Source: Taxillus chinensis (Eukaryota > Streptophyta > Magnoliopsida > Santalales > Loranthaceae). From it: DNA of 64,000 bases. Under the pieces are notes generated by a model. The model saw nothing but the letters and a program-made list of their open reading frames with translations. It did not search any database and was not told where the DNA came from. The translations under genes and the position numbers were made by a program. The stretch is taken from contig CM042092.1 in the NCBI GenBank assembly GCA_023512835.1, positions 44,572,535 through 44,636,534 on the forward strand, read 5' to 3'. Shown piece after piece: positions 35,100-45,515 of the stretch; within the stretch, counting starts at the first letter, position 1; each line of letters opens with the position of its first letter.

Positions 35100-36777
35100 T
35101 GTAAGGACCCGTACCTTGAGTTAGTCGGTCTTGCCTCCCGAGTAGAGTTTTTCAGATTTTGACCTAGTAGATGGACTCCAATGAATTCACGTGCAAAAGG
35201 AAAGATGTTTGAATGATGTCCTCTACACCACAAGTTTCAGGCCAAATGGACGGGGTGAGGTGCACGGATATGGGACCAATTCACGGCAGTGTAATTGTCT
35301 TCTAAATGATGCAAGAAGGCTAGGGGTGAAGTTTGAGAGCATTTGGAGTTCATATGGGTTGCACGTGAATTGGGAATTCACGTGCAAATGGCGTGCGCCA
35401 TATTTTTGCATGGTTCCCTTGGTTTTGACATCTAAGGAACTTTCTCCAAAGGACCATGTTGAAATTCAATATTTTGGTGTGTATGGTTGTGGAAAGGTGG
35501 TAACTTGTGTGATCAAAACTACGCTTTTGATCCCGGGATTCACTTAATCAAAACTACGTCTTTTGATGTGGAGGTGTCTAAAAGGAGGGCTTGAGTTTAG
35601 TTTAGGGTTTTGTGTCCCCCCCCCCAGCCCTTCCCCGCCCCCGCCCAGAGAGAGAGAGAGCGAGAGAGAGGGGAAGGGGAGTCTTGGTCGCCGGAGCATC
35701 TTGCGTGGGGAGGACAGCTTTCGCGGGAGCAAGGAAGAGCCGCTTTAAGGTAGGGGTTCTGTTCTTCCTAAACCCTCCTCGTCCTAGGGTCCTAGGGCGA
35801 CGGTCGATCCGTTTTATATATATATGTAAATTCATAAGGTGTGTCTCCTAATGAATGTTGGCTCGGGCATTTTGGTGTGGTTACGTGGTCTATATGCTAT
35901 ATGTTTGATGAAAAGCCTGTGGAACATAGTATGTGTATATGCCGCCAAGTGTTTGAAATTAGCCCGTGAGGCCGTGCTTATTATGTGTTTGTGGAAATGC
36001 CGTGAGGCCACGCACGTCAAGTGTGTTAGATAGCCGGGTGGCCGGGTTATGAGCTTGTGGATATATGCATGCAAGTGTTCGATGTTATCGTGTGACTAAG
36101 CACTAAGTGTTTGATGTTATGCCGTAGGCCATGTGTCTGCGTGTTTGCTTGTACACCCGTGGCGGGAGCCCGGGCTGTTGTGGAACCCGGTGGGGGAGCC
36201 GGGCTGTTTGTGGAACCCGGTGGTGTGGAAGCCCGGGACGTTTTGGGAACCCGGTGGCGGGGAAGCCCGGGACTTTGGGAACCCGGTGGGTGGAGCCCGG
36301 GACTTCTTGAAACCCGGTGGCGGGAAGCCCGGGGTGTTTTGTACTTGCCCATGTATGACTGTATTCTTGTTATAGCCCGTAACTATATTTGGTGGGATAA
36401 TTGTATCACGACACAGCACTTGTACACAAGGCATGTGAACGGTGCATGGGATGGGTGGGGAGACAGATCCCTCGAGCCGTGGTTGCTCACCCCTCCTACC
36501 ATGTTGTTTTCTTTTTCAGAACCTACGGCGTTAGGGGGACCCCAAGGTGGAAGACCTTATTTATTTAATTTGTTTATGTTATTTTTATTATGGGAATTGA
36601 TGTAACCCCAGTGGGAAAGGATTTTGTTGTAATAAACTGGTTTGGATGCTTTTAATGAATATTACTTTCTTGAATGTTGTGGATGTTTAAAATGTTAAAT
36701 TCTTGATTTGTATCCTACCCTTCCCTCCGTGTGGGTAAAGGGAGTCACGCACCGTTTCCTCGTTGGAAACCCCCGTG
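35100..36777 (+). repeat. G1 3' LTR
   Basis: Starts TGTAAGGACCCGTACC after the polypurine tract TTAAGGGGGAGAGGA and ends near CCCCCGTG, lacking the final ACA. It differs from the 5' LTR mostly by single-base deletions. 35359-35387 is a perfect inverted repeat (TTGCACGTGAATT, three bases, and its reverse complement). Confidence 0.85.
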
Positions 36778-38079
36778 CTCCGGATGCCCCTTCTTCGCTG
36801 CTGCTACTGATACTCCTGCGGACTCCTCTGCCCAGCACACTCCTGCTCCTGTTCATGCCGGGGAGTCCTCCAAAGCTCCAGAGTTGGCCCTTGGGCGTGC
36901 TTCTTTTGGCACGGTCCACTCCGACGCTGTGCTCTCCGCCCAGCTGGACCGCCACGCCCAAGCTTAAAGCGCCCAAAATCCGCCAACTCCGGCAAGGTTG
37001 ATGCTCTTGGCGCCCAACTCCTCTCCGCCCTCACCGACTCCTCCACCTCCATGGAACAGAAGATGGACCTAGTCGCCTCGTCCGTCCACTCCTTGTCTAC
37101 CTCCTTCGCGGACCTGGCGCACACGATGGCTCGCCCTCCCGTTGCTCCCCGGCGATCTGCCAAACTGGGGGAGAGAGTGTCATCTGATCCTTCTGCTCAT
37201 CCTGCATCACATTCATCCACTCGTGCTGAGAAGTGGCCTGCCTCTTCATTGCTTCAGGGAGTTCAAATCCCCAAACGTAGCCGCTTCTCTCAGCCAAGCT
37301 CCTCGACTGCAGCTCTTCCTCCATCCTCTCCATCCACAGCTGACACCTTCCTCCCACCATACGCGGCGTGTGACCCTCTTGATGCGGACGGAAGCGTGCG
37401 TAAGGCAGTGATGTCCTATGATGCGTCTTCTGCCGAGAGAAGATGTCTCTCTGACCTGTACCCCTTCTCCCCAGACAACATTCGGACCCTTTGTTCGAAG
37501 AAAGGCCTCTTTACAACAAACGACATTGACAACTTCTCTAGGGCTGCTAAAATGGAGATGAGGCTGTTTCCATCTCTGTACAAGGATGGCCACTTGTTTG
37601 AAGTTCTACCGTGCTGGAATGACGACTATCTTCCTAGTATAGATATCATTCAGTCCTTTATCGATGGAACTGCTGAGGATAGCAAGCCATGGAGAACTCT
37701 CTCAACTATCCTCATTCCGTACTGGATCATGTCGCCACATTTCATGATGGTTGTCTTCATGATTCAGTCCAAATAGATGATTCTGATTGATTCTCATCAG
37801 ATTGTAGAGCAAGATGTAAGAAAGAATCAATGGGAACCACCTGTGTCTCGGTTGACCGTTGTGAAGAAAGCCGGATTATATGAAAAGTTGGGCATCATTC
37901 CTTTGAGACCAACTGAGAAGCTGAAGGCGACATTCCGGGGCAAGAAGCAAGTGCCACAACAACAAGATGGAGATAGCTGCGGGGCCTTTGTCTGTTACTT
38001 CATCAAGTCATTCTTAAGTGTGGACAAAATCTTGGAGCCAACACACCACTTATTCGATGAAGCGGACAATGGAGCTTAG
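36778..38079 (+). pseudogene. Element B third ORF, part 3: helical linker and Ulp1-like protease
   Basis: 36778-37050 is shifted; from 37051 one frame runs to 38079 with one stop (TAG 37774, Gln in C). It encodes a helical segment (MEQKMDLVASSVHSLSTSFADL), a basic motif PKRSRF (possible nuclear signal), a Ser/Pro stretch, then the protease: SFIDGTAEDSKPWRTL, MSPHFMMVVFMI with the His, MILIDSHQ with the Asp, and PQQQDGDSCGAFVC with Gln and Cys. All four C48 positions are present. The conserved Trp after His is Phe. The reaction would be cleavage of a ubiquitin-like modifier; substrate unknown. Confidence 0.78.
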
Positions 38080-38274
38080 AGAGAAAGCAGCAACAATGAT
38101 CTTCAAGTATAGTAAGCCTTATGTACCTTAATGAAAATCTTGTACAAAGGCTGAATTGTATTCTGTTGCTGATAAATGAAAATGGTTGTGATGTGTATTC
38201 TGTATGTTATCTTTTTGCGCTGCTTACCAGATCAGATTACAAAAGGTTTGGGCATATCCATAATTGGGGGAGAT
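38080..38274 (+). other. Element B 3' untranslated region and polypurine tract
   Basis: Non-coding, ending AATTGGGGGAGAT at 38262-38274, the primer for plus-strand synthesis next to the LTR. The same tract is at 53063-53075 in C. Confidence 0.8.
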
Positions 38275-39033
38275 TGTTAGATCAAGCCAGAATTTGGATC
38301 ATGCTGATAAAGCCCTATGTAATTTGATTTGAGATCTTTTGTGTTTCTTTGATCATTGCAGAAGATATGTTATTAATCCAGAGATACACTTGTGAGAGCA
38401 AAGCTAAGGACAGGATACATAATCCTGATCTGGACAAGAGTGAGTGTCGTCAAACACTTGGTAAATAACCAAGTCACCAATACATACGGAATAAGGAACA
38501 TTCGTGCGGACTAAGAACTTAAAAGCTACGGATTACGGAATCTGCTCTTAATATCTCAAATGGAGTAAGTCAAACTGATGCGGAGTAAGAATCTTGGTCT
38601 ACAAGGTCACACGAAGTAAAAGAGTCGACACGGAGCTAAAAAGTTAAGTCTTCCACTCAAGTGAACTAAAGTAAAGAAGATATGGAGTAAGGCATCCGAG
38701 TCTTCCATACATACGGAGTAAGGAAGTACTGATGCGGAATAAGGACCCGAGTCTTTATTCGCACGGAGTAAGGAAGCCAGATGCGGAGTAAGGATGTGCT
38801 AGTACGGAGTAAGCCATCCGATCCTTTAAACTCGCACGGAGTAAGGAACTTACATACGGAGTAAGAAACTTACATACGAAGTAAGGAACTTACATGCGGA
38901 GTAAGGAAGCGCTGATACGGAATAAGCACTCCGACCTTCTCATTCACACGGAGTAAGGAAGCGCTGACACGAACTAAGGATTCCAGTACCAAATAGATAC
39001 GGAGTAAGCAGTCACTGACACGGAGTAAGGTTC
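38275..39033 (+). repeat. Element B 3' LTR, truncated
   Basis: TGTTAGATCAAGCC onward matches 16027-16800 with few differences, including the CGGAGTAAGG array. Similarity stops after AAGGTTC. The last 650 bases are missing. Confidence 0.85.
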
Positions 39034-39368
39034 GGACCTCACTCAAGCTTGAGGTTCTTTTAAGGCACGTCCTTTTAAGATCCCCCTCCTATAAATCCCA
39101 TGGTGTACAGAGCCCTCTATTAAGGAAGTTTGGGAACCAACGAATAAGATAGGTGTAGTAATAGAAGCCCATCAGGGGCATTGACCCACATGTTGTTTGC
39201 TCATTCCATGCCATGCTAACCTTTGTTTTGTAGGGTAGTCCATAAGTCATCCCTTGCACATCTTATTTGCCTTACTATTGGTCTATTCTTTATCCTGTCT
39301 ATTTTCCCTGATTTGTTTTAATTGTCATCCTAACCTGTCATCATGCATAACACGACATTCATATAGGC
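39034..39368 (+). other. Spacer before the DUF7745 remnant
   Basis: Non-coding. CCTATAAATCCC near 39088 is TATA-like and lies about 280 bases before the ATG at 39369. It could be the leader of the DUF7745 gene. No LTR end recognised. Confidence 0.35.
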
Positions 39369-40455
39369 ATGGCAACTTTCAGTCATCTCCTAAAAAGCCT
39401 TCAGGATAAAGAGGCTGTTGCAGTGGTGGCCCAAGCATCTGGGGACATCGAACTTCGCCTTGGAGATTTTCCACCAGAAGAAGCCCACAAAGCAGAACAT
39501 GTTATCATAGAAGATCAGCTGGATTACACTAAGGAGGTACAGACAATATGGAAGCAGTGGTCAGACGAAAGGAAAAGCATATATATACAACAGTTTGGGG
39601 ATTTGCTCCATGTGACCGAGCTACTGGCCGATAAGGATATGCTTGGGGCAACCATATATTTCTGGGAGCCTCGACGGCGGTGCTTTGACTTCAACGGCAT
39701 AGATCTTGTTCCCACGATAGAAGAATATAGAAGATTATTGGATATCCCCGTGGAAAACAAAATGAAGATTTATCTACCAGAGCCCAGAAGATCATGTCGA
39801 AGGGCCTTTGCTGAGATAATGGGAAAGCCAGTATGGGACTCACCGGCAGCCACAACTTATGGTGGGCGGGAATATCTTCCATAGGCAACAATCAAAGAAA
39901 ATGATACAGACCACAACAGAAGCAGGGGCACACAAATTGCTGACACTAGCTATATATGGGCTAGTAATTTTCCCGAGGATACCGACCCACATTGATGGAG
40001 CAATTGTAGATTTGGTCCAGCAGGTGCTCAAAGGATGTGACCCTACTCTTGCTATCTTGGCCGAAACCATTCGGTCTCTTACTTATCTAAGGAGTAAAGG
40101 CTCGGAATAGTTCATGGGGTGCCTGCCTCTCCTATGTACCTAGTTGCAAGGTCATTTCCCCTGTAGTGTTCATCGTTTTCCTGTTGTTTATCAGGTACCA
40201 GCGACAACACTACTAGATATTCTGCTCAGCAAGTGGAACCTACCTAAAAACTTTGAAAGCTGGAAAAGGAAGGTAGAGAACCTCACAAAAGCTGACATTA
40301 CCTGGACTGCTCCTTGGATGCCGGTGGTCTCCATGACATATAGCTACGGGGACTACAATTAGGTCCCACTCCTAAGTCCTTGGGGAGGAACTGCATATGC
40401 ACCACTATAGGGTGGACGACAAGTTAGGCATCATCAGATTATCCCTATGCTATTT
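39369..40455 (+). pseudogene. DUF7745-like protein, truncated and broken
   Basis: 39369-39884 is open: MATFSHLLKSLQDKEA..., with QFGDLLHVTELL, GATIYFWEPRRRCFDFNGIDLVPTIEEYRRLL, a block I recognise from plant DUF7745 proteins that often occur in transposon-rich regions. The frame then shifts: LTLAIYGLVIFPRIPTHIDGAIVDL (39940-40010) and ILAETIRSL (40050-40080) follow, and after more stops TAPWMPVVSMTYSYGDYN and a tail like WGGTAYAPL near 40380. It stops at the element C LTR, so the helical C-terminus usual in the family is absent. Function unknown; could be a host gene fragment or part of another element. Confidence 0.6.
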
Positions 40456-41738
40456 TCTTGGATCAAACCCGGAATTTGGATGATGCGGATTAAACCCTAT
40501 GTAATTTTGATCCAGAGTTGTTTCATGTTTACTCAGTCTGTGCAGAAGATGAAACTCTATTCCGGACCTACTCTTGTGAGGACAAAGCTAAGGACAGGAT
40601 ACATAATCCTGATCCGGATTATCATGAGTGTTGTCATTCACTTGGTAAATAACCAAGTTATCATCCGTAGTAAGGACCCTTCGTATGGACTAAACGAGTA
40701 ACAAAACGACCAAGGAACCCACGTCAACTAAGGCGGAGTAAGATTCCGAGTCTACAACTTGCACAGAGTAAAAGAGACCTGTTGCAGAGAAAGAATCTAA
40801 GTTGTCACTCCACCAGACTAAGGAGAAGAAGACACGAAATAAGAAATCCGAGTGCAGCGCTGATGCGGAGTAAGCTCTCCGAAATACTACTCATGTGGAG
40901 TAAGGAAGCACTGATGCAAAGTAAGCTCTCCGAAATACTACTCATGCGGAGTAAGGAAGCGCTGATGCAGAGTAAGCTCTCCGAAATACTACTCATGCGG
41001 AGTAAGGAAGCGCTAATGTGGAATAAGGATTCCAGGACTTCATTCATACGGAGTAAGCAATCACTGACACAGAGTAATGATCCGAGCTTCGTTCATGCGA
41101 AGTAAGGAACCTTGCGACGGATCAAGAAGACGCTGCCTCATCTCTCCAAGCCGCATTTAATGGTAGCAGCTCGCTACGTCCCGATGTAAGACAAACTCAT
41201 TGAACACCTAAATTGTCTGACACGTGGAATACGCGAAGATGTGGATGTAGTCTCAATGCAATTGGAATCAAGCAAAGAATTCAATATACTTATATTTCCA
41301 ATACTTCGAGCCCCACATCCGCAGTGGCTAAAGCAGTATCAACTTCCGAGAGAACTTCAATGCTTTAATCAGCTCGGAAAATGCAGTTCCAAGATAGATT
41401 CCTAGGATGTCTATATATACCTGAGGCAATGTAAATATAAGTAGCGTACACATACGAAGGAAAACCGATACACGCGTAAGGTTATTGTACAAGAGCTTAT
41501 AGAGATCAGTAACGCCAGTGTATGTAATTATAAAGCCGAGTGCTAGTGTAATCAGCTAATTGTTGCTTATTTTGTTGTAATTATCATCTGATAATAAAGC
41601 AAAATACTTCCACTATCTGGTTATCTTCCGCACTGATTTTATATCCTTTAACCAGATTGTTTTACACCTGTGAGGAAAGAGTTCTTGTTTTTAGCCTATT
41701 CACCCCCCCCCCCCCTTCTAGGCTAACAGGGACCAACA
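40456..41738 (+). repeat. Element C 5' LTR
   Basis: Begins TCTTGGATCAAACCCGG (family TGTTGGATC with G to C at base 2) and ends GGGACCAACA. It holds three near-perfect units of GCGGAGTAAGGAAGCGCTGA with CTCTCCGAAATACTACTCA (40860-41020), AATAAAGCAAAATAC (about 41592) and a C-run. Confidence 0.8.
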
Positions 41739-41740
41739 AG

Positions 41741-41752
41741 TGGTATCAGAGC
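41741..41752 (+). promoter_or_regulatory. Primer-binding site of element C
   Basis: TGGTATCAGAGC two bases after the LTR end. Confidence 0.88.
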
Positions 41753-41798
41753 CCGTTCTATTAGTTCTAATAGAGATCCCACTCTTTCACTCTCAATA

Positions 41799-44700
41799 AT
41801 GGCCGAAGAAAGCAGCTTGCTATTCAACACTCGCCTTAACTCCGGAGGTACACAAGAGCCCCTTCCAAATCGAAGCAGCAATGAAAATGTCGATCCACCT
41901 CAACCTGCTGCTACCGCTGCTGCACAACCACGGAGTTCTGGCTTCACTCTGACAAAGCCACCCAAGTTCACACCTGAGCTTTTCTCCCAGTGGAAAGCTC
42001 GCATGAGAATGTTCATGGTCTGCCATGATCACCTCATGTGGCCATGTCTTCATCAGGAGATTCCCACTCCGATGACTATCAGAGAACATGGAGTCAGAAG
42101 ACCAAAGACTGATGCCGAACTCACCAACGATGAAAGAGCCTGGCAGTGTGCCAACGAAAAGGCTCTGGCATATGTTACATCTTCTTTGGATTCTGAGGCT
42201 TTCACAGACGTCCAGGGCTGCACGATAGTGAAAGCTGTCTGGGATAAACTGACAATCCTCTATGAGGGAAGTCAGTCCCAAATGCAGAACGTTATCTGTA
42301 CTCTCAGGCATAACTTTGAGAGTTTCAATCATAAACTGGGTGAATCACTCGAAAGCATCTATCAGAGATTCGGCAAGCTCATCCTTGAGCTAAAGACTGT
42401 CAATGAGCATTATTCTCAATCTCAAATCAATGACAAGTTCTTTCGCTCCTTGCCGGATCGTTACTACTCCAAACAACTCCAGATGCAATCAGACAAGAAC
42501 TGGCAGTATGTTCCCCTTGAAGAACTATATGGAGAGCTGCGGACTCACGAAGTCAAGTTTAAATACTCTGACCGGGATGAGAAAATAGCTCGGAAAGAAA
42601 AGGGGGTAGCTCTTAAAGCTACGGAATGTCTAAGCATACTGAGGAATGATGATACGGACACGTCCGAGAATTCTGATTCTGATGAGGAGGAGGAGATATC
42701 TCTTCTTGTCAAATCCTTTGAGCGATTCCTATGGAAAAGCAGAAAAGGATTAAGGAGCGATCGGAGTCCAGTTCCTAGGAATGCTACAACTGTGGGTAAA
42801 CTGGTCACTGGGCCAAGGACTGCAGATCCAAATCTAAAGTGGCCGAGAAAAATGACAAGGTAACTCCTCGCCGCTCCACCTCAGACAACAGCAAGAACAA
42901 GAGGAAGGCGTTCGTCAGAAAATACGTTAGTGGCTCAGAAGAAGAGGAGGAATCCTCGGATGATGATCCAACTCCCAAGCCGAACGTCTGCCTCATGGCA
43001 AATTCTGAGGTACCTTCGATCTCTGAGCTCATGAGTAGATTAGAATCTCTTATTACTGAACGTGATCATGAAAAAAATGAGAGACTAATAATTACTCAAA
43101 TGTACAAAGATATGGAAAGTCAGAATAAACGTCTTGAATTTACTATTACTAGACTTGAAAAGGACATAGCTGACTTCAGAGGAAAAGAAGCTTGGTATCA
43201 CGATCTAAAAGTTGAAAATCATCTGTTAAATACCAACCTAACGGGCCTAAAAGTTATTGTGAAATGACTCGAAAATGAACTGGAACAGGAAAAGAAAATA
43301 AATCGTAAGTGGCTAAAATCCTGAGAAATAGCCTCTACTTTTAGGACTGATCCTGACAATATCCGAGTCAAACCTGGCCTAGGTTCCGAACCATCGACTT
43401 CCATTGCTCAAGCTATTGAGTGTCCTCTGGACTTTACTCCGAAACTAACCAACTTATATCCTGTTAGTATATCTAAACTGTTGGATGGTTTCATTTCAGG
43501 TGGCACCATAGTTGTGGAGCTGAGGCTGTTACTGCACTTCCCGAAGCAGTAGCACCCGAACTTAATGAAGAAGGGAAGGTTGCTGCAGTTCAAGCCAAAA
43601 CTGTAGCACCCAAAAAGAAAGGAAAGGCTAAGGATGACGCATCTAAGGCCAAGAGCGCGTTGATAAGACGTTTTTGTCGCACTAACGCTCTCAAAATAAT
43701 ATTTATAAACCTAACTAACCTGTAGAAGGGTAAGTCAGGGTCGATCCCACAGAGACACAGTTGGAAATCTATAACTTAATTGCGCTCCTATTGTCTAAGC
43801 AAATAATGGTAGAAAAATTAAATAAAAATAAATAATTAAAATAAAATAAAATAAAATAAATAAAACAATCCTAGAGAAAAGGGAAAATAAAGGAATAAAG
43901 GTCTAGGGGCTGAGGTTCACCACAATTTCCAATCCTTAATTGTATGACTTAATTAATTATTCCTATTAATTCTCTAACACGTGAAGGTGGTTGATCCTAA
44001 TGTAACTGCCAACCGCTTTCGCGCAAATAGCAGCGTGCCTAACCCCAACAGCAGCCTACTCTCGTGACCCGCTGAAATAGGATCAAACCCATTAATAGGT
44101 GATCAACCATGATTCCTCCTAGGATCACGGACTACTCTCGTGACACACAAGTCCTAGGTCTCATTCTATAGTTCTGATAATCGAGATTCACCTTTCGGTC
44201 CTTCCCCCAATTATCCAAGACATGTAATAGGTTCGCGACGCCCAAACACGGATTCAATTAATAAAATGAAATTGTTTATGAAAAAGATAAGAAATAATTA
44301 AATAAAAACTCATACAATTAAGAAATTGGGATTAGGCTAACCCCAATCCCTACGAAGAACGGATTATCCCATGAGAATTTGAATAAACATATTTATATAT
44401 AAAATCATGAAATTGGGATTATAAAGGGAGAAAAGAAGACGAACCAACCTGTCACGAAGGCATACAAACGATCCTCACCCAAAACCAATGTGTTCTTTAT
44501 CCAAAATAACATAAAATTCTCCAAAATCAAAAGAGAAATCTAAAATCAAAGCTAAGGTTCTTGGGCCGCCAAGGACGGCTCCCCAATGGTTCAGAATCCC
44601 TAACTCTAACATAAACATGACCCTTATATAGTCTCCCAATTATTACATTAAAATAATTAAGAAAAATATATAAAATAAAAAGAAAAAGGAGAAATGTCGT

Positions 44701-45515
44701 CGACACAGGCCATGGCCACCAAAAACCGTGGCCATGGCGACAGTACACTGGATATTTGTGAAGGTCGGCGGCCATTAATTTTGCAGCCACGGCGAGAACT
44801 TCGTCGTGAACAGTAAAAGACGCCTGCCATGGTCAAGCACTGCGCGGCCATGGCCTGTGTAAAGTACTTTTTAGTTGCCCAACATTATCTGATGCCAATT
44901 TTGCCCTTTTTCAGCTTTGTTTGGGCCAAATTGCTCCAAGTACCTACAAAACACACCAAAATACACAAAACACACCAAAACACAACAAAAATACTAAAAA
45001 CACATATTAATCAAATAAAACATAACGCAAACACAATAAACACTCTAAAATCCATTAAAATAGGGGCTGAACACATACCAAAAATGCATATAAAATGGGT
45101 TCATCACGCGTCACCCAAATGCAATGGATTAGGCCATAGGGAACAGAGTAGAAAATCTGTAAAATCTAAGAGACCTGTATCCCCTGTTTGTACTCTACAT
45201 TATAGTGTCTGTTCCATTTGTAGGGAAATAGGCCATTATCATTATGAATGTTGGCGTTTGTCTGATAACTGGCTTTGTAATCGAGTTTCTATCAATAAAG
45301 ATCAGTTAAATAAAAAGGGTTCTTCGAACAAGAAAAAATCTAAACCTCAAAGGAGTGTCTATCCAAAGAAAACCCAAGTAAAAGTAACAGCTAAAACTAA
45401 CAAATTAAGGTCAACCTGGAAAGTTAAAAATCCGAGCAAAGTTAAATCCGGATCTGTTGACACTAATGTTGTTCTTTCTAACCGCCCGAAACAAGTTTGG
45501 GCACCAAAAGTGTAA
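41799..45515 (+). pseudogene. Element C gag, split by a solo LTR
   Basis: 41799-42863 is open for 354 residues and contains the whole UBN2-type capsid region (FSQWKARMRMFMVCHDHL, AVWDKLTILYEGSQSQMQN, FFRSLPDRYYSKQLQMQ). A frameshift near 42770 precedes the knuckle, read in the next frame as CYNCG-stop-TGHWAKDC. 42839-43267 encodes the coiled coil; stops at 43265 and 43322 follow. The solo LTR at 43661 interrupts the basic region, which resumes at 45112 with the second knuckle CSICREIGHYHYEC and ends WAPKV TAA at 45513-45515. It has the longest intact gag N-terminus of the three copies. Confidence 0.85.
43661..45106 (-). repeat. Solo LTR of a third family inserted in gag of C, 5-bp duplication
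   Basis: TGATAAGACG to GGTTCATCA, 1446 bases, TG...CA ended. CGCGT at 43656-43660 repeats at 45107-45111, and removing the insert restores the gag sequence of B (GAGC.TGTCACCCAAA). GGTCGATCCCACAGAGACAC near 43740 is like GTCGAACCCACAGGGAGG in the LTRs at 58122 and 59785, whose orientation is minus; orientation here is inferred from that. ORFs inside are not genes. Confidence 0.85.

Larger units (their letters stand above)
27990..36777 (+). mobile_element. Gypsy (chromodomain, Tekay/Del-like) element G1, indel-riddled
   Basis: Both LTRs, primer site, gag with a zinc knuckle, DTGAS protease, [11 protein letters not shown], integrase, chromodomain-like C-terminus and polypurine tract are visible in order. 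Integrase after RT defines gypsy. Nearly every block sits in a different frame because of 1-3 base indels, mostly deletions. Its flanks in B's third ORF repeat about 20 bases (CTCCGGATGCC... on both sides) rather than 5. Confidence 0.85.
16027..39033 (+). mobile_element. Copia (Sirevirus-like) element B with a third ORF, host to nested gypsy insertions
   Basis: Order: 5' LTR, primer site, gag, pol, spacer, third ORF in three pieces, polypurine tract, truncated 3' LTR. The 5' and 3' LTRs are close over their shared part, including a segment near 16270-16310 (CTACGGATTACGGAATCTGC) that the 53076 LTR lacks, so they belong together. The left flank is A's 3' LTR; the 3' LTR ends after GGAGTAAGGTTC at 39033, so no target duplication can be tested. 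Confidence 0.8.

Noticed and set aside
44829..45110. N-terminal part of a long ORF running into C gag
   Set aside because: It starts inside the solo LTR at 43661-45106; only the part after 45111 is gag.
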